Below, one piece after another: positions 58,700 through 64,000 of a stretch of DNA of 64,000 bases. This DNA comes from Orientallactaga sibirica (Eukaryota > Chordata > Mammalia > Rodentia > Dipodidae): assembly GCA_036365145.1 (NCBI GenBank), contig JAEOAD010000024.1, forward strand, positions 17,237,501-17,301,500, given 5' to 3'. The translations under genes were made by a program, and so were the position numbers. The notes under the pieces are model-generated. The model was not told the DNA's origin and did not search any database. It worked only from the letters and a program-made list of their open reading frames with translations. Within the stretch, counting starts at the first letter, position 1; each line of letters starts with the position of its first letter.

Positions 58700-58830
58700 A
58701 TGGATGGATTCATGTTTTAGAGTAGGATAACCTAGATTTATATGGAAGGTAAATTACCTTTCTGAGACTTAGTTTTCTGACCTATACAATGGGGCACAAT
58801 ACATCTTACAATATTCCCAGTATCTTGTAG
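58700..58830 (+). repeat. MIR SINE remnant
   Basis: attacctttctgagacttag, ttttctgacctatacaatgg and ggcacaata follow the MIR 3' part. Confidence 0.65.
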
Positions 58831-59349
58831 GAGCTAAGTCCCCATTCAACTTTCTTGAGATCTGGAGTCTTCTATTGGTTCAATGTACATAGCACCTTCC
58901 CAGGATTCTGTATAAAAAGATTAAGGTATGAATTAGAAACCTGGGAACAGAGAGCAGAAAATAGGGAGTCTAAAGAAACCTAGGAAGAGCTATGAACTAG
59001 AGTTAGAAGTCCTGCCTGCAATCTGAGATTCGTTCATTAGTGGCTACAGAACGGCACGTGAACTTAACCCCTTGTTGCTTCACTTTTCTTATCCACATCG
59101 AGGAGCTGACCATATCTCCTTTGCATGTGTTTATTGGAGGGGTGCTTCCTGTGCACAGTAATCTTGAGACTGACTTCCCTGGGAAGAAGAATACAACATT
59201 CATCATCCTCAGAAGAACTCATAGTCTAGTTGAACACAGTCATATATCCACATTTGGAAGAAATATGATGAATGGAATAGGCTTCTGATGTCTTTCTCAC
59301 AACCACGCAAGACAACCACAATGGGCACAGCGTTACACTAGACAAAAGC

Positions 59350-59430
59350 TTTCCAGTTTCTTAGCTGTGTGAACTCAGGCAAGTTATTTAGCCCGATTTG
59401 GGAAATGAAGAACATTATGAAGTTATTGTT
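59350..59430 (+). repeat. MIR core fragment
   Basis: ttagctgtgtgaactcaggc followed by aagttatttagcc is the MIR core motif. Confidence 0.7.
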
Positions 59431-59454
59431 AAGGTCAAAGACAATGTGTGAGTA

Positions 59455-59600
59455 CGTGTGAGCCAGCTTCCTGCTTGTGCCAGGCTTTCCTCGTCAAAAT
59501 GAAGTTTCTCCTCCAGACTAGAAGCCAAAATAAACCCTTTGCTCCTGTTGGCTGCTTTTGGCCAGTTTTGTGTCAGCCATGAGAAGGTAACTGCAACTAA
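59455..59600 (+). mobile_element. ORR1-type MaLR LTR, 3' end
   Basis: caaaatgaagtttctcctcc, gaagccaaaataaacccttt (poly(A) signal AATAAA) and gttggctgcttttggcca are characteristic of rodent ORR1 LTRs. The 5' part of the LTR is not seen. Confidence 0.7.
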
Positions 59601-59604
59601 AGTG

Positions 59605-60138
59605 TAATGATCACAGTGACAATGCCATGAGAAGTTAGTGCTGAAGTTGGTTGCTGGGTCCTTGCACTTGGGCTCAGGGGACAGGCTAGAGAGGCTTCCT
59701 TGTGAATCCCTTATCTGTCCTCACACCAGTACTTCACGGGGCCAGCTCCTGGTCTCCATGCTGAGATATGGAATTGCTGCAGTTACTGTTAGACACAGTT
59801 AAAATTTCAATCAGAGTTTAACATTGGAATGCTCTTTGAAATAACAAACTGATAGAAGCTACTTCCTTTCTGTAAGTTGCTAAAAAAATATAATCTTAAC
59901 ATACTACAAGGAAACTCTGAGATTATAATGAACTTCAGGGGAAAAAAATCACTGCATACAGAGAATCAATTAGGGAAGAAAATGTTCAGTATCTCCTTTT
60001 TAAGGTCCTTGAAAGAAAATCTGTTCTCAAAGTAAGAACTGTTTTCTCAAATGACTGCTTCAGTCCCTGACTCCTACTCTCCATGAAAACCCAGGCCTAC
60101 TCATGTTATTTCAAAATGGAGATAAAAAAGATGAAATA
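59605..60138. other. unique sequence, no feature recognised
   Basis: The first part could be the start of MaLR internal DNA after the ORR1 end, but I cannot show it. Confidence 0.3.
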
Positions 60139-60139
60139 T

Positions 60140-60310
60140 ATGGTGTTTCCAAGGAATCCGGCAAGCTTTTAAACACATTATCCCATTTATCTTACCAAAG
60201 CACTGACGAGCAAGTGATAGATGTAATGTCCCTATGCTGGCAACTGAGAAAACCACGGAATGAAGAAGATGAAAATATAGGTATGAAGCCGATGTCAGGC
60301 CACAGCCAGA
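60140..60310 (-). repeat. MIR-like SINE remnant
   Basis: taaacacattatcccattta followed by tcttaccaaagcac and caactgagaaaacc reads as the MIR reverse strand. Confidence 0.6.
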
Positions 60311-60371
60311 GTCAGGAAGTCCTAATAAGCCAGGTCCAGCCAATCAACCCAGAAACTGACTGAAAAAAGTA

Positions 60372-60862
60372 ATGGTGAAGAGCAGGAAGGGTGTTGAGGA
60401 TATGTTTCATTCGTAGAGGGTCTTCGTAGCATGCAGGAAGTCCTGGGTTTGACACCCAGTAGTGCATGAACCAGACACAGAAGTGTACAACTACAAGACC
60501 AGCAAGTGAAAGATAGAGGCAGGAGGATCATAAGTTCGATGTCACTCTTGGTTGCATAGCAACTTTTTTTCTAAATTTATTTGAGACAGAAGTGGGGGGA
60601 TAAAGAGAGAGACAGAGAGAAAGAATGAGCAAGCCAGGGCCTCTAGCCACTGCAAATGAACTCCAGACACATGCACCACCATGTGCATCTGGCTTTATGT
60701 GGGAACTGGAGAATCAAACCTGGGTCCTTAGGCTTCATAGGCATGCATCTTAACCACTAAGCCATCTCTCCAGCCCTGCATAGCAAGTTTTAAACTTAAT
60801 TTGAGCTTCGTGAGATCCTTTGTCAACTATAAACAAACAAACAAACAAACAAACAAACAAAA
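60372..60862 (+). mobile_element. B4 (ID-B1) SINE split by a DIP, (CAAA)n tail
   Basis: ID half with cgtagcatgcaggaagtcct, B1-like half with gataggaggcaggagga-type text, interrupted at 60563, resuming at 60787 (gagcttcgtgagatcctttg) and ending in (CAAA)8 at 60831-60862. Confidence 0.8.
60563..60777 (-). mobile_element. DIP-type SINE, subtype A
   Basis: Reverse copy inside the B4. TSD gcatagcaa at 60554-60562 and 60778-60786. Confidence 0.95.
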
Positions 60863-60864
60863 AC

Positions 60865-61700
60865 AAGAAAAGGATATGGAGACACAGAGAGAGATTACAT
60901 TACTGTTTTATTAGAGTATATTGTTATACTTGTTCCATTTTATTGTTGGTGTTAGGCTTTTATTGTGCCTAATTTATAAATTTATAAATTAAGTTTTATT
61001 ATAGACATGTATGTATAGGAAAAAAACAGTATTATAGAGTTTGATACTATCAACACTAAGGTTAATGGAACATATATACCCTATGGATAAGAGGGGAACT
61101 ACTGGAGTTAGTTTGTCTTTAAATATCTTAGAGTGATTTTTATGGGTGACAACACTATTATCACTTGGACTGGCACAGGAGTTAGTACTTTTTAAAAAAT
61201 CATTAGCCAGTAATGAATACCAAAGACTCTATTAACTAGCTTAAGAAAGTAGATGAGGAAATTATTTTGATATCAAATTCAAGAATGAAAAGAATTAGTA
61301 CATTAGAGGTAGAAATGATCAATGGCTCCTATGGAGTCAGTCTATGAGAGCCTTTTCCTTCTGTGCCTGCGCATTTACCAGTGTCCAAGAGAACTGGACC
61401 AGGAGAAGGACAGCTTTATGTGCCACAGTAATAACAAAGCACAGAATCAGCCCTCCAGGAAGGCAGGATCGCATTCCTCTGGAGAATGAATGTTTAGGGA
61501 CACGAGGGGAAGAAGCACATTCCCAACAGGGAAGTGCAATAGAAGTGCAAATGTACAAAGCACATGACAGGTCAGAGCTGACAAAGTCTTAGGTTGACTA
61601 CTTACTAGATGAGTGACTTTTCAGACTATGTGAAGGTTACTGGTAATGACCTTGACCAAGATCCTTTTTTTTTTTAATGGATTATCCCTAAATGACGCTC
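60865..61700. other. unique sequence, no feature recognised
   Basis: Nothing recognised beyond a T10 run at about 61666-61675. Confidence 0.4.
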
Positions 61701-61716
61701 ATTAAAATTACTTAAT

Positions 61717-61946
61717 AGGACTGGAGAGACGGATTAGCAGTTAAGGATCTTATCTGCAAAGCCTAAGGACTCATGTTCAATTCTCCACATTCCATGAAAA
61801 CCAGGCACACAATGTGACACAAGTGTGAAAGGTCACACATGCACACAAGATGGTACATGCATCTAGAGTTTGATTGCAGTGGATAGAGACCCTGGTACAC
61901 CAATTCTCTCTCTCATTTTCTCTCTTTGGTAAAAATAATAAAAAAG
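61717..61946 (+). mobile_element. DIP-type SINE, subtype B
   Basis: Complete copy with a perfect 16-base TSD, attaaaattacttaat, at 61701-61716 and 61947-61962. Confidence 0.96.
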
Positions 61947-61962
61947 ATTAAAATTACTTAAT

Positions 61963-62505
61963 TTATCATGTCTTATTTTTTCCTTCCAAATTTATAATGC
62001 CAGCCTAATTTTATCAGTAAAAATTTCATGTTTAGGAGAACAAACTAATTGCAAATTTATTGTTTTAGTTACTATGAATTTGATCCCTATGGCAGAAAAA
62101 AAAAAAAAAAAACATGCCCCAATATCTCCAATTTAAAAGTTCCAGAGTTTAAGCATAGTTAAGAATTGATTTTTTATTATTGCACAAAATGCCTAAGTAT
62201 TGCTCATTACTTATATCAAAATGTTTACATATTTCAGTCATACCAACAATATGTCAAATATTTACTTACTTAAAATCTACCTAATAATTTTATCTTATCA
62301 CTGTTCACCTATATTTTTATTGTATCAGGAAAATTTTGAATCCTGCAAGTAATGCCACCAGCTACAAACCTGTGGCACAAGAGCAGGTCATCATTTTACG
62401 ACCTCCCCTGCCTGCAGTGGCCGGTGGAGATCTTGCCTCACAGTTATTCAATCAAATATTAATCTAGGGACTGCTGGGATAGGGTTTTTATTTTATTTTT
62501 GAAAA
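61963..62505. other. unique AT-rich sequence, no feature recognised
   Basis: A17 tract at about 62096-62112. Nothing else recognised. Confidence 0.4.
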
Positions 62506-62511
62506 GATTTT

Positions 62512-62713
62512 TTTTATATTTTTATTTATTTATTTTCAAGGAGAGACAGAGAGAGAATGGGTGTGCTAGGGCTTCCACCCACTGCAAATGAATTCCAGAT
62601 GCATGCGCCGCTTTGTGCATCTGGCTTTTACATGGTGGATACTGGGGAACTGAACTTGAGTCATTAGGCTTTGAAGGCAAGCGCCTTAACTGCTAAGCCA
62701 CCTCTTCAGCCCC
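62512..62713 (-). mobile_element. DIP-type SINE, subtype A
   Basis: Reverse copy, TTTA tail to aagccacctcttcagcccc. Confidence 0.9.
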
Positions 62714-62767
62714 TGAGGCAGGATTTTGAAGAAATGATTTAGTCTCTATTTTTTTGACTTTAATCAA

Positions 62768-62960
62768 AAGGCTTAGCAGTTAAGGCGCTTGCCTGCAAAG
62801 CCAAAGGACCAAGGTTTGATCCCCCAGGACTCATGTAAGCCAGATGCACAAGGGGGTGCATGTATCTGGAGGTTTTTGCAGTGACTAGAGGCCCTGGCAT
62901 GCCTATTCTCTCTTTCTTTCTGTCCTTCTCTTAAATAAATAAATAAATAAAATATTTACA
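62768..62960 (+). mobile_element. DIP-type SINE, subtype A, 5'-truncated
   Basis: Begins at ggcttagcagttaaggcgct, so the first 12 or so bases of the head (including part of the A box) are missing. Ends in (AAAT)n. Confidence 0.92.
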
Positions 62961-63338
62961 AAATGAGAAACTCTCCTGGATCATCAGGGTGGGCCAGATT
63001 TATTTGCAAAGCCTGTAAAGGTAGACTTAGGCTTCCGTAGTTAAAGGACTAGTACCGTGGACAAGGGACTTCAGCTGATGGGGTTACAGGCTGCTTGTGA
63101 TCTTTCCTTCCTGACTGCTACTCTGTGGACTCTGAACTTGATTGTGATAGTGCAGCCCAGCATTGAAGCAATTGCCTACCAGCACCTTGGTTTCCGTTCT
63201 CAGCGCTACATAAAATAAGAAGTAATCTGCAAACAAGCACAAAAAATGAACTAATATATATTGAGAACTACAGGCTTTGGACTTGCATTGCCTAGCATTA
63301 CAGGTTACAGCACTAGGGTTAATTTAAATTCAGATAGA
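62961..63338. other. unique sequence, no feature recognised
   Basis: Nothing recognised. Confidence 0.35.
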
Positions 63339-63339
63339 G

Positions 63340-63495
63340 AGGCCCTGAAAATGGATCAGCAGTTAAAGGCACTTGCTTGCAAAGCCTGCAGGCCAGGGTT
63401 CAATTCTCAAGACTACCACATAAACTAGATGCAAAAGGTGGAGCAAGCAATGGTTGCTCATCTGCAGCAGTAAGAAACACACACACACAGTTAAA
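63340..63495 (+). mobile_element. DIP-type SINE, diverged, shortened
   Basis: aggccctgaaaatggatcag head, gcttgcaaagcctgcaggcc, then a shortened body and a small (AC)n at 63478-63488. The CT-rich 3' part is missing. Confidence 0.75.
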
Positions 63496-64000
63496 AAAAT
63501 CAGATAAATCTCCATTTACATACAATTAGAACAGAAAAATTAATTCATTAGCTCAAACTCACTCAGCTGGTTAGTATAAAATAATTTTGTGATGGAAATT
63601 AGTGTGAAAGACATTAAATCTAAGTCAGAATATGACTAATCACATAAGCAAGAAAACCTTCAGTAAAAGTTAATTTGCTTTATGTCATTTCCAAAGCATG
63701 CAACTATACATTTCGAATTCATACGTGAATAAAACCTTTAGTCTTTTATGTATGTATGAAAGTACCTGTGTACATATACTACATATCTTGTGTATGTATG
63801 TGTATAACATATACATATCTTAATTTGTGTGTGCATACATGCAAGTGTGTGTGAGTGTAAGTGGAGCACAGTGAGTGGCAAGAATCGATGAACTGTTCCT
63901 AGTCAGAGTTCTAGTAAAAGCAGTTATATTATCAAGAACAGGAAAGAAATAACAAGCTAGGGGTCATTTTCACTTCACTGCAGGACATGTGCATGGACCA
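63496..64000. other. unique sequence, no feature recognised
   Basis: A TATG/TGTG-rich patch lies at 63750-63860. Nothing else recognised. Confidence 0.4.

Noticed and set aside
785..63495. tRNA genes suggested by A- and B-box-like motifs
   Set aside because: All the cases I saw are heads of DIP, ID or B4 SINEs. No complete cloverleaf outside them was found.

Overview
This window looks like non-coding DNA from a rodent nucleus, most likely a jerboa or a close relative (Dipodoidea). The assignment rests on repeats. About 40 copies of a B2-superfamily, tRNA-derived SINE (start GGCTGGAGAGATGGCTTAGT, end in a CT-rich run then AAATAAATAAA) have a body unlike murine B2 and like the dipodoid family known as DIP. 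They sit with monomeric B1 elements, ID and B4 (ID-B1) elements and rodent-type L1 3' ends. Species and family names come from memory of these consensus sequences, not from a search. I found no exon of a known gene, no tRNA, rRNA or other RNA gene, no CpG island and no convincing promoter. The open frames I could trace lie in SINEs, L1 remnants or microsatellites, or are short chance frames.

Layout. 1-10 kb: seven DIP copies with one B1, one ID, old MIR and L2 pieces and a MER5-type DNA transposon. 10.4-11.6 kb: an L1 3' UTR. 12-18 kb: mostly unique AT-rich sequence with a (TTTTC)n tract behind a B1 and a minus-strand L1 fragment. 18.3-19.2 kb: DIP, B1 and an MLT1-type MaLR LTR. 19-31 kb: unique blocks, some of which look like conserved non-coding sequence, mixed with DIP, B4 and LTR-like pieces. 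32.7-34.7 kb: an L1 3' end with its 5' part inverted. 37.4-39.3 kb: an ancient minus-strand L1 ORF2/3' UTR remnant split by two DIP copies. 41-45 kb: MER5, ID and old L1 pieces. 46.6-48.8 kb: a layered nest (old L1 containing a DIP and a younger L1 fragment, which holds a solo LTR). 53.0-53.8 kb: a DIP interrupted by another DIP and an L1 fragment at one reused target site. 55-64 kb: further DIP copies, MIR pieces, an ORR1-like LTR end and a B4 split by a DIP.

Nothing here acts as an operon or pathway. The biology is retrotransposition: L1 is the likely source of enzyme, DIP and B1/B4 are the passengers, and many copies have target-site duplications (TSDs) that can be read directly. Three DIP subtypes can be told apart: A (short body, ATGCACAAGGGGGCGCATGC), B (extra block containing CACATGCCCACTAGGTGG) and C (extra block containing CACTTGACCACAAGGGGG). 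I did not find a previously undescribed functional system. The best leads are the nested insertions, the subtype structure, an L1 3' UTR variant and several repeat-free blocks that deserve a conservation check. Element edges without a stated TSD are good to about 5-20 bases.
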